From assembly GCF_002916655.1 (NCBI RefSeq), contig NZ_PPSM01000088.1:55351-119350 (forward strand): a DNA stretch of 64,000 nt. Reading direction: 5' to 3'. This stretch comes from Novosphingobium sp. HII-3. GTDB taxonomy: Bacteria > Pseudomonadota > Alphaproteobacteria > Sphingomonadales > Sphingomonadaceae. The position numbers were made by a program, and so were the translations under genes. The notes under the pieces are model-generated. The model was not told where the DNA came from. It saw only the letters and a list, made by a program, of their open reading frames with translations, and made no database searches. Shown here in pieces: positions 27,732 to 36,598 of the stretch (its first letter is position 1; the number at the start of each line of letters is the position of its first letter).

Positions 27732-29087
27732 ATGATGAAGCTCGACTTCGACGACTGGAACATTCACGTCGGTGCCCCGCACCCCTTCAACGCCCGGGCC
27801 GTGCCCAAGATTGATAACGGGACCGAACGTCCGGATCCGCGCCGCTACCACGACCCGGATTTCATGCGGGAGGAGTGGGACAAGGTATTCGCGCGTAGCT
27901 GGCTGCTAGCGGGTCCGGCTTCGGATATCCCTGAGGCTGGCGACTTCTTCACGTTCACGATCGGCCCGGAAAGCTTCATCGTCGTGCGAGGAGAAGACGG
28001 CGTCATTCGGGCGCATTACAATGTTTGCCCTCACCGCGGGAGCCGGCTGGTCACCGCTGATTTCGGATCGATGGACCGGTTTACCTGCCCGTTTCATTCC
28101 TGGAAGTTCGATCTGGAAGGGCGCAACCTGGCGGTGACGGACGAGGAGACGTTCCGTCCCGAGGTGCTGTGTCATGGCCATGACCTCACTTCGGTGCGAT
28201 GCGAGGTGGCGGTAGGCCTTGTGTTCATTTGCATGGACACCGATGTGGCGCCGCTGAGCCAATGGCTTGCCCCGATTCTCCCGCAGCTGGAGCTTTACGA
28301 TATCGACAAGATGTACGTCGTTCAGCATCGCCGGTCTGACTGGGGGGCCAACTGGAAGGGCGGCGTCGATGCCTTCGCGGAAACCTATCACCTCCATGCC
28401 GTTCATCCGCAGACACAGGGCCTGATGGATGATCGTACGCAGATAGACCTTTGGCCTGGCGGTCTGTCGCGCCAGTTCGTGCCTTTCGCGCAGCCGGCCT
28501 CCCGCTATCCCGATCAGGAGACGGTAAACCCGGGCATCCAGTCCATGCTCAGCGATGCCGGCGTCGATCCGAATGAATACCGCGGGACTGCGGCCGAGGC
28601 CCGGCATACCGTGCAGCAGGCGAAGCGCCGCCGCTCAGACGAACTGGGGCTCGGATATGACCGGTTCAGCGACAGCCAGCTCAGTGACTCCGTCGTCTAC
28701 AGCTTGTTCCCGAATGTGCAGATCGGATGCCATCCGGAGGCGATCTTCCTTCATCGATTCCTGCCGCACGCCGATGACCCCAACCAGTTCACTTACGACA
28801 CCTGTATCCTTTATCGCCATGTAGATGCCCCCGGCTACCGCGCTCCCGCGTGGATGGGGCTGGCCGAAGGTACGGACATGTCGGGCGGTACAAGGCCTGA
28901 GGTCGTGCACACGCCTTTGGGAGCACCGCCGGGACTGGGGGAAGTCCTTGATCAGGACTCCGATCTTCTCCCCATCGTCCAGGCGGGCGCACGATCAAGG
29001 GGCTTTCGCGGACCCTTGTGGAGCGAACAGGAAGGTCGCTTGCGGCACTTCCACGCCGAACTCGATCGACGCATGACGGCTCCCTGA
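27732..29087 (+). CDS. Rieske aromatic-ring hydroxylating oxygenase, alpha subunit
   Basis: This 451-residue oxygenase component has an N-terminal Rieske [2Fe-2S] domain with ligands C99-H101 (NVCPHRGSRL) and C119-H122 (FTCPFHSWKFD). The C-terminal catalytic domain carries the mononuclear iron region VDAFAETYHLHAVH near 212-225. It is a stand-alone alpha-type oxygenase; no beta subunit, ferredoxin or reductase gene lies next to it. Such proteins hydroxylate or O-demethylate aromatics or attack terpenoid or steroid rings. A GGAGAGGG ribosome-binding site precedes the double ATG. A strong terminator follows. Confidence 0.9.
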   Translation: MMKLDFDDWNIHVGAPHPFNARAVPKIDNGTERPDPRRYHDPDFMREEWDKVFARSWLLAGPASDIPEAGDFFTFTIGPESFIVVRGEDGVIRAHYNVCPHRGSRLVTADFGSMDRFTCPFHSWKFDLEGRNLAVTDEETFRPEVLCHGHDLTSVRCEVAVGLVFICMDTDVAPLSQWLAPILPQLELYDIDKMYVVQHRRSDWGANWKGGVDAFAETYHLHAVHPQTQGLMDDRTQIDLWPGGLSRQFVPFAQPASRYPDQETVNPGIQSMLSDAGVDPNEYRGTAAEARHTVQQAKRRRSDELGLGYDRFSDSQLSDSVVYSLFPNVQIGCHPEAIFLHRFLPHADDPNQFTYDTCILYRHVDAPGYRAPAWMGLAEGTDMSGGTRPEVVHTPLGAPPGLGEVLDQDSDLLPIVQAGARSRGFRGPLWSEQEGRLRHFHAELDRRMTAP

Positions 29088-29096
29088 CAGCGGGCA

Positions 29097-29128
29097 CCTT
29101 GCCGGGAAGCCGTCGCTTCCCGGCAAGG
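29097..29128. terminator. bidirectional terminator
   Basis: A perfect 14-bp stem (arms 29097-29110 and 29115-29128) with a 4-base CGTC loop sits between the convergent Rieske and SDR genes. It begins 9 bp after one stop and ends 7 bp before the other. Confidence 0.8.
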
Positions 29129-29135
29129 CCTGCGC

Positions 29136-29894
29136 TTAGAATGGCCGGATAGTAACGCCGTTATCCACCACAAGCTCCGCCCCGGTAATGAAGCGCGACT
29201 CGTCCGATGCAAGGAACAGCACAAGCGCCGCCACGTCCTTCGGATGACCCGGCACGCCCGGTGGCAGCACGCCGTCGGGTATGTCCTTCGGCTGATTCAC
29301 ACGTCCCTCCGCCATTTGCACCATGGCCGTTTCTATCGACCCGGGGTGCACGGAATTGCAGCGAATCTTGTATCCTTTTTCCTGACACATCACCGCGACC
29401 GACTTGGTCATGGACCGCACCGCGCCTTTGGCCGCCGAATAGGCGAAGAAGATGGGATACCCAAGTAAGGCGCCCGTCGAACTCATATTGATGATGGATC
29501 CGCCATTACCCTTGTTCATCAGCGGGATGGCGTGCTTGCAGCCGAGGAACACCCCTTCGGTCATGATGGCGTTAACCCAGCGGAACTGCTCCAGCGTCGT
29601 GTTCTCCACATCTGCGCTGAGGACGACGCCTGCATTGTTGACGAGGATGTCGAGGTGGCCGAACCGCGCCTCGATCTCCTCCATGACCGCGACCCACTGG
29701 GCCTCGTCCGCCACGTCGAGGGCCATTGCGAGAGCGCCATTGCCGATGCGGTCGGCCACGGCCAACGCCGGTTCGAGCTTCACGTCGGTAACCACCACGG
29801 TTGCACCTTCGCGAGAAAGGGCCTCGCAGTCGGCTGCCCCGAGGCCGGAGCCGCCGCCGGTGACCAGTGCAATCTTGCCTTCAACCCGTCCCAT
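29136..29894 (-). CDS. short-chain dehydrogenase/reductase
   Basis: This 252-residue classical SDR has the NAD(P) loop TGGGSGLGAA near residue 13, NNAG near 90, active-site serine in INMSSTGALLG and YSAAKGAV (YxxxK) near 155. The acidic residue after the second strand (VVTDVKLE) favours NAD over NADP. A GGGAGAG ribosome-binding site precedes the ATG. It follows the second SDR gene after 68 bp, within which a 7-bp-stem hairpin lies, so the two may form one unit with differing expression. Probable role: dehydrogenation of a diol or alcohol intermediate. Confidence 0.88.
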   Translation of the reverse strand: MGRVEGKIALVTGGGSGLGAADCEALSREGATVVVTDVKLEPALAVADRIGNGALAMALDVADEAQWVAVMEEIEARFGHLDILVNNAGVVLSADVENTTLEQFRWVNAIMTEGVFLGCKHAIPLMNKGNGGSIINMSSTGALLGYPIFFAYSAAKGAVRSMTKSVAVMCQEKGYKIRCNSVHPGSIETAMVQMAEGRVNQPKDIPDGVLPPGVPGHPKDVAALVLFLASDESRFITGAELVVDNGVTIRPF

Positions 29895-29932
29895 GGCTCT
29901 CTCCCAGTCAGCCTGTCGAATGTCCTTTCGCC

Positions 29933-29951
29933 GGACGGTAAACGACCGTCC
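29933..29951 (-). repeat. hairpin between two SDR genes
   Basis: GGACGGT and ACCGTCC form a 7-bp stem with a 5-base loop in the gap between the two minus-strand SDR genes. It could act as an attenuator or processing site; no U tract is present. Confidence 0.4.
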
Positions 29952-29962
29952 CTGGTGGCCTA

Positions 29963-30883
29963 CTATGCCGCTCCGTCTTCCCTAAAGTAATCGGGGATAC
30001 CCGCAGGCCAGATCACGCCCCATTGCGCCTGTCCGCCATCCATGATGATGAGGTCGCCGTTGATGAAGCGGGCCGCAGGGGAGGCGAGATAGGCAATCGC
30101 TTCGGCCACGTCCCAGGCGTTGCCCCGCATCTTCATGGGGTTCGCCTTGTGGAAGCGGGCGAGCGCTTCCTCGGGATACATGCGGAACCCCTCTGTCTCG
30201 ATCACACCTGGCCCTATGCAGTTCACCCGTATGTTCCACTGCGCCCACTCGGTGGCGAGGGTCTTCGAAAGATAGATGACACCGGCCCGTGCGGCGCAGG
30301 TATGCGCGGCCTGCGGCATGCCGCGTTCCACGTTCGCCACGATATTGACGATGTTTCCGGGCTTGCCGTCAGCCCGCCAGCGCTTGGCGGCTTCCTGCAT
30401 CATCCACCAGGTTCCGTTGAGATTGGTGTCGATGACCGCCAGCCACCCCTTGCGGCTGAAGTCGATGGCGTCCTGTGGGAACTGGCCGCCCGCGTTGTTC
30501 ACCAGTGTATCGAGGCCGCCGAAATGATCGTGAACCGTGCCGATCAGGGTCTCGATGGCTTCAGGATCACGTATGTTCGTCGGCACCGCCAGCACGTCCG
30601 TTCCAACTTCATCGCGCACCAGGTCGACGGTTGACTGCAGCTTGTCTGGGTCACGGCCGCAGATCGCCACGTTTGCGCCCAGCCTGGCGGCAAGCAACGC
30701 GGCCGCCTTGCCCATGCCGCTTCCCGCACCGGAGACGAGCAGGGTCTTTCCATCCAGCATACCCTCACGATAAATCGTGGATTGCCGGCGCAGAGCTTCT
30801 TCGTCGAGGCCGCGGGCCGGGCGATCCGGTCCGTCATCTTCAGGGCGGAATGTCTTGGGGGTGAAAGATCGGGGCGCGTTCAA
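29963..30883 (-). CDS. short-chain dehydrogenase/reductase (2,4-dienoyl-CoA reductase-like)
   Basis: This 306-residue SDR has an N-terminal extension of about 40 residues before the Rossmann start (LLVSGAGSGMGKAAALLAARLGANVAICGR). It keeps NNAG near 132. The usual tyrosine motif is not clear: the region reads VERGMPQAAHTCAARAGVIYLSKTLATEW, as in the dienoyl-CoA reductase/DECR-type subgroup, where the tyrosine is displaced. The start is TTG with AAGGA eight bases upstream. It lies 86 bp downstream of operator site 4. Confidence 0.8.
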   Translation of the reverse strand: MNAPRSFTPKTFRPEDDGPDRPARGLDEEALRRQSTIYREGMLDGKTLLVSGAGSGMGKAAALLAARLGANVAICGRDPDKLQSTVDLVRDEVGTDVLAVPTNIRDPEAIETLIGTVHDHFGGLDTLVNNAGGQFPQDAIDFSRKGWLAVIDTNLNGTWWMMQEAAKRWRADGKPGNIVNIVANVERGMPQAAHTCAARAGVIYLSKTLATEWAQWNIRVNCIGPGVIETEGFRMYPEEALARFHKANPMKMRGNAWDVAEAIAYLASPAARFINGDLIIMDGGQAQWGVIWPAGIPDYFREDGAA

Positions 30884-30968
30884 ATCTGTCGTCCTTGCGA
30901 ATCACCACGGGGTCTGCGGCAGTGAAGGTCTTCCTGCCACACAGCACCCTAACCCCCGCAGCATAAAA

Positions 30969-30986
30969 AGACAAACAGGACTGTTT
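30969..30986. promoter_or_regulatory. TetR-type operator site 4
   Basis: AGACAAAC-AG-GACTGTTT matches the shared consensus at 12 of 14 fixed positions. It lies in the 103-bp gap between the tetR gene and the SDR gene it precedes. Confidence 0.55.
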
Positions 30987-31676
30987 TTATTCAGGCGACC
31001 TCATCTCGGCGCGCGGCATCAGCTTACGAATCTGGTCCTCCAGATAAGTGAGCATGGGCGGCACTTTGGCCTTGTCCATCGCACCGGTCTGAACGGCAAT
31101 CGCCATGCCTTCCAAAATGGTTTGCGACAGGCTCATCGCAAGTTCAAACTCTGCGGGCGCCTCTCGCCACTCGGGGAAAAGCGTCTCTGCGAGAGCATTG
31201 AATCGTTCGCGGAACTCTTCCTGTAGCGGAAACAGGATTGCTCCCAGATCCTTGTCAGTCCGCGCGGCCACCGCCAGTTCGTGGAAGGCGATGAAGGCCG
31301 GTTTCTGCACCTGCGCCCAGTAGGTTTCGACAAGCGTGTCGACGTCGTGATCCTCCGGCCTCTCGGCCGCGCGACGGAAGGCCCGAAGGCGCTTCTCGTG
31401 AAGTTCGATGATTGTCGCCTTGATCATGGCTGCACCATTTTCGAAGTGATGCATCATTGCGCCGCGTGACAGCCCTGCTTCGGCAGCGACGCGCGGCGTC
31501 GTGGTGTTGGCATATCCATGCTTGACGAGACAACGGACCGTCGCATCTATCAATCGGGCACGGGTCTGGGCCGCCTTGGTGGCCTGGAGGCTGGCGCCTC
31601 CGGCCTTTGCAGGAGCCTTGCTCCTGGCAGGAGCCGCTTTGGTCGCACGGGAAGTTCGGGTGCGCGAGAGAGCCAT
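30987..31676 (-). CDS. TetR family regulator, paralogue 1
   Basis: This 229-residue regulator has a basic, alanine-rich N-terminal tail (TRATKAAPARSKAPAK) followed by the TetR helix-turn-helix TTTPRVAAEAGLSRGAMMHHF near residue 55-75. The ligand domain continues LHEKRLRAFRRAAER and KPAFIAFHELAVAARTDKDL. It is closely related to the regulators at 42534 and 56323, with an almost identical recognition helix. I chose the ATG at 31676 over 31700. The same-strand SDR genes lie downstream beyond operator site 4. Confidence 0.87.
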   Translation of the reverse strand: MALSRTRTSRATKAAPARSKAPAKAGGASLQATKAAQTRARLIDATVRCLVKHGYANTTTPRVAAEAGLSRGAMMHHFENGAAMIKATIIELHEKRLRAFRRAAERPEDHDVDTLVETYWAQVQKPAFIAFHELAVAARTDKDLGAILFPLQEEFRERFNALAETLFPEWREAPAEFELAMSLSQTILEGMAIAVQTGAMDKAKVPPMLTYLEDQIRKLMPRAEMRSPE

Positions 31677-31808
31677 ATGATCCGCCTGAAATTCTACCAC
31701 CGCTATTCGCGTATCTTCAGGCGCTTACGCCGCCGCGGCTGCCTGGGGCAAGAGCGCTGATTGAGGCCCCGAAGTCCGTAGAGCGTCCCAAAGGCTCTAG
31801 GGAACGAA

Positions 31809-31827
31809 TATACACCCCCTTAGTATA
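31809..31827. promoter_or_regulatory. possible GntR operator
   Basis: TATAC and GTATA form inverted arms with a 9-base C-rich spacer about 80-110 bp upstream of the GntR gene. The size of the arms is small, so this is only a candidate. Confidence 0.25.
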
Positions 31828-31907
31828 CAATCCGCTTCAAGACAGGCAGGATTCATGGCACATGGAAGTGTTCGCAACGTCTGCTTGGTGCGGAGGCACG
31901 AAGCGAT

Positions 31908-32594
31908 GTGCAAGATCGTCTCTTCAGGGAAAGTGTCGTGTCCAAAGCAAGCGATCAGGCCTACCTGGAATTGCGTGGCCGGATTTTATCGGGTGCCCTC
32001 GCGCCCGGCACACAGCTCAAGGAAGAAGAGCTTGCCACCATCTGCGGGGTGTCGCGAACCCCGGTCCGGGAGGCTATTCGCCGGCTCGAGGCCGAGCTCT
32101 TCGTCCGGCGTACGGACAGCCAGCGTTCCTTTGTCGCGCAGTGGTCCATCGATGACATAGAAGAGGTGTTTACCTTACGGGGAATGCTTGAAGCCTACGC
32201 CGTCCGGCGCGCAGCGTCACGCTGCGACGAGGGCGTGCTGGCGAAGCTCGCTTTGATTAATGAGGCAATGCGGGCCGTCATTGAAGCACCGGATTTCGAC
32301 GTTCAGACGTACCTTGCGGCCAACGCGGAGTTTCACTCTCTCATTCTGCAGACTGCGGCATCCGACCGGCTGGCGTCCTTGCTTGGCAAGTTGGTGATGC
32401 AGCCGGTCGTCCAACAAACCGCGCTCGCATACGATCGCGAGCAGCTCCTGCGCAGCTACAGCGAGCATATCGAAATCACCGCCGCACTGAAGCAGGGCGA
32501 CCCGGATTGGGCGGAAGCCCTGATGATCGCTCATATCCGCCGCGCCTTGCATGCACGGCTTCCTGCTGCCTCGGCGCCTGGCACTAACCGGTGA
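31908..32594 (+). CDS. GntR family regulator (FadR/FCD type)
   Basis: This 228-residue regulator has an N-terminal winged helix (LAPGTQLKEEELATICGVSRTPVREAIRRLEAELFVRR, about residues 28-70) and a C-terminal FCD ligand domain. The FCD metal ligands are plausible in AANAEFHSLIL and HIEITAAL. These proteins sense organic acids or acyl-CoAs. A GTG at 31938 with AGGGA seven bases upstream is an alternative start that removes ten residues. It is convergent with the TonB receptor gene and divergent from tetR, and may control either. Confidence 0.87.
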   Translation: MQDRLFRESVVSKASDQAYLELRGRILSGALAPGTQLKEEELATICGVSRTPVREAIRRLEAELFVRRTDSQRSFVAQWSIDDIEEVFTLRGMLEAYAVRRAASRCDEGVLAKLALINEAMRAVIEAPDFDVQTYLAANAEFHSLILQTAASDRLASLLGKLVMQPVVQQTALAYDREQLLRSYSEHIEITAALKQGDPDWAEALMIAHIRRALHARLPAASAPGTNR

Positions 32595-32641
32595 TGGGCC
32601 CCGGCTGACGAAGCCGTTTCGAAAGCTGCGAACTCGAAGAT

Positions 32642-32653
32642 GTACGCGCGTAC
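32642..32653. repeat. 12-bp perfect palindrome
   Basis: GTACGCGCGTAC lies about 50 bp after the gntR stop in a convergent gap. It may be a protein-binding site or chance; it is listed because it stands beside two hairpins. Confidence 0.3.
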
Positions 32654-32696
32654 CGCGAGGCTTTCCGACAGCAGATGCCGCGTGAGAATCACCTGT

Positions 32697-32727
32697 GACA
32701 CTTTCCCAGGCAGACCGGGAAAGTGTC
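32697..32727 (+). terminator. hairpin after gntR
   Basis: GACACTTTCCC and GGGAAAGTGTC form a perfect 11-bp stem with a 9-base loop, about 100 bp after the gntR stop. It lacks a T run, so the terminator role is uncertain. Confidence 0.5.
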
Positions 32728-32836
32728 GGAAATGACAGTAGCTCACGCCGATCCATCAGTAAGCGTCCTTCGACCTCCCATTTTACATAAGATATATTAT
32801 CCGACAACTCAGGGAGTTGCTTTGTCGACGAGGGAA

Positions 32837-32867
32837 GGCAGTGGCACACCCGCTGTGTGCCACTGCC
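32837..32867. terminator. terminator hairpin at TonB receptor 3' end
   Basis: GGCAGTGGCACAC and GTGTGCCACTGCC form a perfect 13-bp stem with a CCGCT loop, 16 bp past the stop of the minus-strand receptor gene. It could stop transcription from both convergent genes. Confidence 0.7.
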
Positions 32868-32882
32868 CGCTTTCACGTCGGA

Positions 32883-35258
32883 TCAGCGCGAGCCGAACGC
32901 GATGCGGCCTGTGATGCCGAACTCCCGAGGTGCCACCATGCTTACATTGGTGTAAGTACCGGTGAAGGTGGCGGGCGCGCCCCCTGCGGCAGCATTACGA
33001 TACGGCGTGGCGAGTGGGCCGTTGCCTACCGAAAGCACCGTACGATTGTTCGTCAGGTTCTTCACGAAGGCCGATACTTCCCAGGCTCCATCGGCGGCCC
33101 GAAGGCCGGCGTAGAGGTTCAGGAGAGCATAGGCTCCGTAATCGTCGAAGGCGTTGACCGGATCATTCTGGCTGTTACCGTTCCACGAGAGCAGACCCCG
33201 CAGATATCCGTCCATGCTATCCGTAACCGGCAGCGAGTACTCGCTCTGGATATTCCCGCTCCAGCGCGGTGCGTTGGCGGATCGCTCGGAAACGTTGCAG
33301 GCGGCGAGATTGTCGGCCCCGTATGCCGCCTGAAGCTCTGCCACAGTGGGAGCGGCAGTCACGATGTCGGGAATGCCATCCTTGTTGAGGTCGTTACACG
33401 CCACCAGGCCATTGCGGATCTTGCCATCCGCATAAGCGACATTGGCGCTGAGACTGAAGTGGTTGTCGGGCCTGTACGTCAGTTCGGCCTCAAAGCCACG
33501 CACTCGAACCGGTACCGGTGAGACGAAATTGAACAACCGGGTGCTTGGCGTGACCGTTACAGCTCCTGACGCGTCGCGGGCGGCATCATACTGAACAAAA
33601 TAGACGCCGGAAGCAGAGCGATAAGGATAGTTCTTGAAGTCCTGCTGGTAGACTGCAAGGTTGAGCCGCAGCTTCCGATCCAGCAAGTCCAGCTTCACCC
33701 CCGCTTCGTAGGATTTTGATGTCTCGGGCGGAAGGATGAGGAAGCTGTTCTCCAAAGGCGATCGCGCAACGCTGAAGTCTCCGGTCACGCTGATGCCCGG
33801 GCGGAACGAAGTACCGAAATTTACGTAAGCCATGATGGAATCGTTGAAACGATGCTTGGCAGAGGCCGCGAAGATCGTCTTCGAGAACTCCCGGTCGTCG
33901 TTGGCTGCCGGCACGATGTTACCAGCGACGGCCAGCGATGCCTCGTTGCTGAACTTGATGTGCCGTGCGCCACCGGAGAACTCGGTTCCCTGCCCCAAAT
34001 GGACAGTGATGTTGCCGAAGAACGACTCTTCCTTGCTGGACCCACGGCGTGCGATGGGTGTCGTGATAACCTGAATAAGCTGCCCGTTCGGCAGACCGAG
34101 GGCAGTATCCTGAAGGAGATCCGACGGTGAGTTCAGCGTCTGTCGGAAATAGCCTGCAACGTAATCAAACATGTCAAAGACCCGCGCTTCGTTCTGCAGG
34201 CGGACCTCGTGACTGGTGCCCTTTGTATAGGTGTGAGTCACAGTGCCATCATAGGGCTCATCGAAGAATGCGTTCGGATCGCCCAGGTTAGGGTCTGCCG
34301 AGTTGATGTCCTGCTCAAGACGACTGCCGACATACGTGAGCTTCTGTCCGGCGAACTGTAGCGCGGCCCGCCACGTGAACATGTCGTAATTCTGCTCAAT
34401 CGCGCGCGGGAGGCGTGCGACGCCAAGGCGTTCGCGTGCGCTGATCGGCCGCGGACTGCTTGGAGCGCCAAGCGAGTAGTTGCTGAACGATGCGACCTGG
34501 GCGAACTGGGCACTTTCCGTGTTGACGTTCTGGTACATCCCATCGAAGCTGAGGAAGTCCGTCGGCGTGAAAGCAACGGTGACACGGCCTGACTGCGCGC
34601 GGTTGAACGGCTTGCGGTCGTTGTTGATGCTGCGGACTCGGTTACCTTCGTCATCCTGGAGCAGCCCGGCGACACGAACCGCGAGGACATCAGCGACAAC
34701 CGGAATATTCAACGCGAGATTGCCATTCCACGTGCCGATGTCGTTCACCGTCGTGTTCACATAGCCGCCGACTTCCTGCATGTCGGGCCGCCTGTAAGTG
34801 ATCGTGATGGAGCCGGAAGGCGATGCACGGCCGCGCAGCGTGCCCTGGGGGCCGCGCAGGACTTCGATCTGGCCGATGTCGTACAGGGCCTGGAACAGCG
34901 GCCCGGAGCTCATGGGGGCATCGTTGAGATAATATTCGATGGTGCCGTTGTTGCCGCTGGCGTTCACGTCGAAGTTGACGCCACGCACCGATGACGTGGT
35001 GCCGATCCCGTTAGCGTTGGAAGCCATGTTCAGGCCGGGAACGAGAGAGGTGATTTCCTTGAATTCTCGGATATTGAGCTTCTCGATCGCATCCGACGTC
35101 ACCGCATTGACCACAAGCGGAACCTCCTGGGCGCTTTCGTCACGGCGGCGGGCTTCGACCACGATTTCATCAAGATAGGCGCCTTGGTCCTGCGCCACCG
35201 AAGGTGACGCGAACGCCAGAAGGCTGACGCCTGAAACGAACAAAGCCTGCACTCTCAT
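32883..35258 (-). CDS. TonB-dependent outer-membrane receptor
   Basis: This 791-residue receptor has a signal peptide (FVSGVSLLAFASPSVAQ, cleavage near 22) and TonB box YLDEIVVEARRRDES near 28-42. The plug has IEVLRGPQGTLRGRASPSGSI near 128. The barrel ends GITGRIAFGSR. It belongs to the same large sphingomonad group as the other two receptors in the window but is only moderately similar to them, so a different substrate is likely. Its regulator is probably the convergent GntR or a neighbouring TetR; the 295-bp leader holds a 14-bp palindrome. Confidence 0.92.
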   Translation of the reverse strand: MRVQALFVSGVSLLAFASPSVAQDQGAYLDEIVVEARRRDESAQEVPLVVNAVTSDAIEKLNIREFKEITSLVPGLNMASNANGIGTTSSVRGVNFDVNASGNNGTIEYYLNDAPMSSGPLFQALYDIGQIEVLRGPQGTLRGRASPSGSITITYRRPDMQEVGGYVNTTVNDIGTWNGNLALNIPVVADVLAVRVAGLLQDDEGNRVRSINNDRKPFNRAQSGRVTVAFTPTDFLSFDGMYQNVNTESAQFAQVASFSNYSLGAPSSPRPISARERLGVARLPRAIEQNYDMFTWRAALQFAGQKLTYVGSRLEQDINSADPNLGDPNAFFDEPYDGTVTHTYTKGTSHEVRLQNEARVFDMFDYVAGYFRQTLNSPSDLLQDTALGLPNGQLIQVITTPIARRGSSKEESFFGNITVHLGQGTEFSGGARHIKFSNEASLAVAGNIVPAANDDREFSKTIFAASAKHRFNDSIMAYVNFGTSFRPGISVTGDFSVARSPLENSFLILPPETSKSYEAGVKLDLLDRKLRLNLAVYQQDFKNYPYRSASGVYFVQYDAARDASGAVTVTPSTRLFNFVSPVPVRVRGFEAELTYRPDNHFSLSANVAYADGKIRNGLVACNDLNKDGIPDIVTAAPTVAELQAAYGADNLAACNVSERSANAPRWSGNIQSEYSLPVTDSMDGYLRGLLSWNGNSQNDPVNAFDDYGAYALLNLYAGLRAADGAWEVSAFVKNLTNNRTVLSVGNGPLATPYRNAAAGGAPATFTGTYTNVSMVAPREFGITGRIAFGSR

Positions 35259-35345
35259 CCGGCACTCTCCCTCGTGCCCGGTCAGGTTCTCCCCGCCGGA
35301 GCTTTCGTTGATAGGCGGGGCAGTACGCCCGCCATCTTCCCGCGG

Positions 35346-35362
35346 GAAACTGACGTAGTTTC
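35346..35362. promoter_or_regulatory. inverted repeat upstream of TonB receptor
   Basis: GAAACT and AGTTTC are inverted around a 5-base spacer, about 90-105 bp upstream of the receptor start. It is a weak operator candidate and does not fit the eight-site consensus. Confidence 0.3.
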
Positions 35363-35447
35363 AGCTTTGCCGATAGTAGCCACTCTCTAGATCGCTAAGA
35401 CGATGAGAAGGCCCAATTCCGATACCTTTCCCTCATCCGCGATTTCG

Positions 35448-35461
35448 TCCCCGATCGGGGA
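35448..35461. promoter_or_regulatory. 14-bp perfect palindrome
   Basis: TCCCCGATCGGGGA lies between the GT4 gene end (35554) and the receptor start (35258). It has no loop, so it suits protein binding better than a terminator. Confidence 0.4.
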
Positions 35462-35553
35462 TTGCGCAGGTGGGAGCGCTTAGCCGGCGGATGTCGTTCT
35501 GCCGGCGGATTCGGGTCCGCATTGAGCCGGCCGCCACCTGCAAGCTGGCACAA

Positions 35554-36597
35554 TCACGCCGGTACGGCTCCAGCAGGACGCCGGCGGTCCCCGTCCAGGA
35601 TATCGTGATAGAGGGCGATGTAATCGTCAGCCATCCGCCTGACGCTGAAGCGTTCCTCCACGCTGCGCCTGACCTTCAGCCGGTCGATCTCGTCCACCCG
35701 CTTCACTGCAGCGACGGCCTCCTCAGGCGTCTCCACGAGGAAGCCGTTGACGCCATCTTCGATGATCTCCCGCATCGAACCGCGTCTCGTAGCGATGACC
35801 GGGGTTCCGCAGGCCATTGCTTCCACCACCGAGAGGCCGAACGGCTCGTCAAAATTGACGAGGTGCAGAAGCGCCCGGGCCTTGCCGAGGGCCCTGAGCC
35901 TGCCCTCACCTCCGGCCGGTCCCCAGAACCGGGCGTGCTGCGGGTCCAGGCGAGGCTCTACCTCGCGCGCGAAGTAGCCTTCGTCCTGCACGATGCCATG
36001 AAGGTCAAGGAAGCGCCCCGAAGCACGAGCCACATCGAGCGCCTCCTTGGCTCCCTTGTCCGGATGGATGCGACCGAAGAAGAGCAGGTCGTCGGAGCCA
36101 TCGGGGTTGTGCGGAAAGGTCTCCAGATCGATGCCATGATGGATTGTCGCTGCGTAACGCAGCGATGGGTGGCGGTCGGCCGCACTGATAGCCACGAAAT
36201 GCACTCTGTCCTCGAAAGGCTTGTACATGGGCAGGATGCGATCGGACGAGAAGCCGTGGATGGTCGTCACAAGCGGTGTGTCGACCAGCCTGGAAAAGGC
36301 GTGAGCCGGGAAGTCTGCCTGGTTGTGGATGATGTCGAACTCACCGGCACGTTCGAAAACATGCGCGAGATGGCGGTATTCCCAGACCTTCGCATCGATC
36401 GACTTGTCCTCGCTGTAGGGCGCCGGGACCACGCCATCAAGGCGTCCGGCGGTCCTGCTGTCCAGCGTGGCGAAAAGGGTCACGTCGATGCCGCGCGCCA
36501 CCAGTTCTTCCGTCAGCAAGCTCGTCACCAGTTCCCAAGGTCCATAGTGCCGAGGCGGCGTGCGCCAGGCGATCGGCGCAAGCATGGCTATCCGCAC
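35554..36597 (-). CDS. GT4 glycosyltransferase
   Basis: This 347-residue GT-B glycosyltransferase begins MRIAMLAPIAWRTPPRHYGPWE, the acceptor loop of a GT4 subgroup. The donor domain shows LLFFGRIHPDKGAKEALDVA near residue 170, and the EX7E region is FDEPFGLSVVEAMACGTPVIA near 255. It begins one base after the GH13 stop, so the two are cotranscribed. A glycogen-like, trehalose-like or glycolipid role is possible; the acceptor is unknown. Confidence 0.85.
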   Translation of the reverse strand: MRIAMLAPIAWRTPPRHYGPWELVTSLLTEELVARGIDVTLFATLDSRTAGRLDGVVPAPYSEDKSIDAKVWEYRHLAHVFERAGEFDIIHNQADFPAHAFSRLVDTPLVTTIHGFSSDRILPMYKPFEDRVHFVAISAADRHPSLRYAATIHHGIDLETFPHNPDGSDDLLFFGRIHPDKGAKEALDVARASGRFLDLHGIVQDEGYFAREVEPRLDPQHARFWGPAGGEGRLRALGKARALLHLVNFDEPFGLSVVEAMACGTPVIATRRGSMREIIEDGVNGFLVETPEEAVAAVKRVDEIDRLKVRRSVEERFSVRRMADDYIALYHDILDGDRRRPAGAVPA

Positions 36598-36598
36598 C

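Noticed and set aside
35346..35362. Inverted repeat before the TonB receptor as another TetR site
   Set aside because: The right arm does not match the consensus and the spacer length differs; it is kept only as an unrelated candidate.
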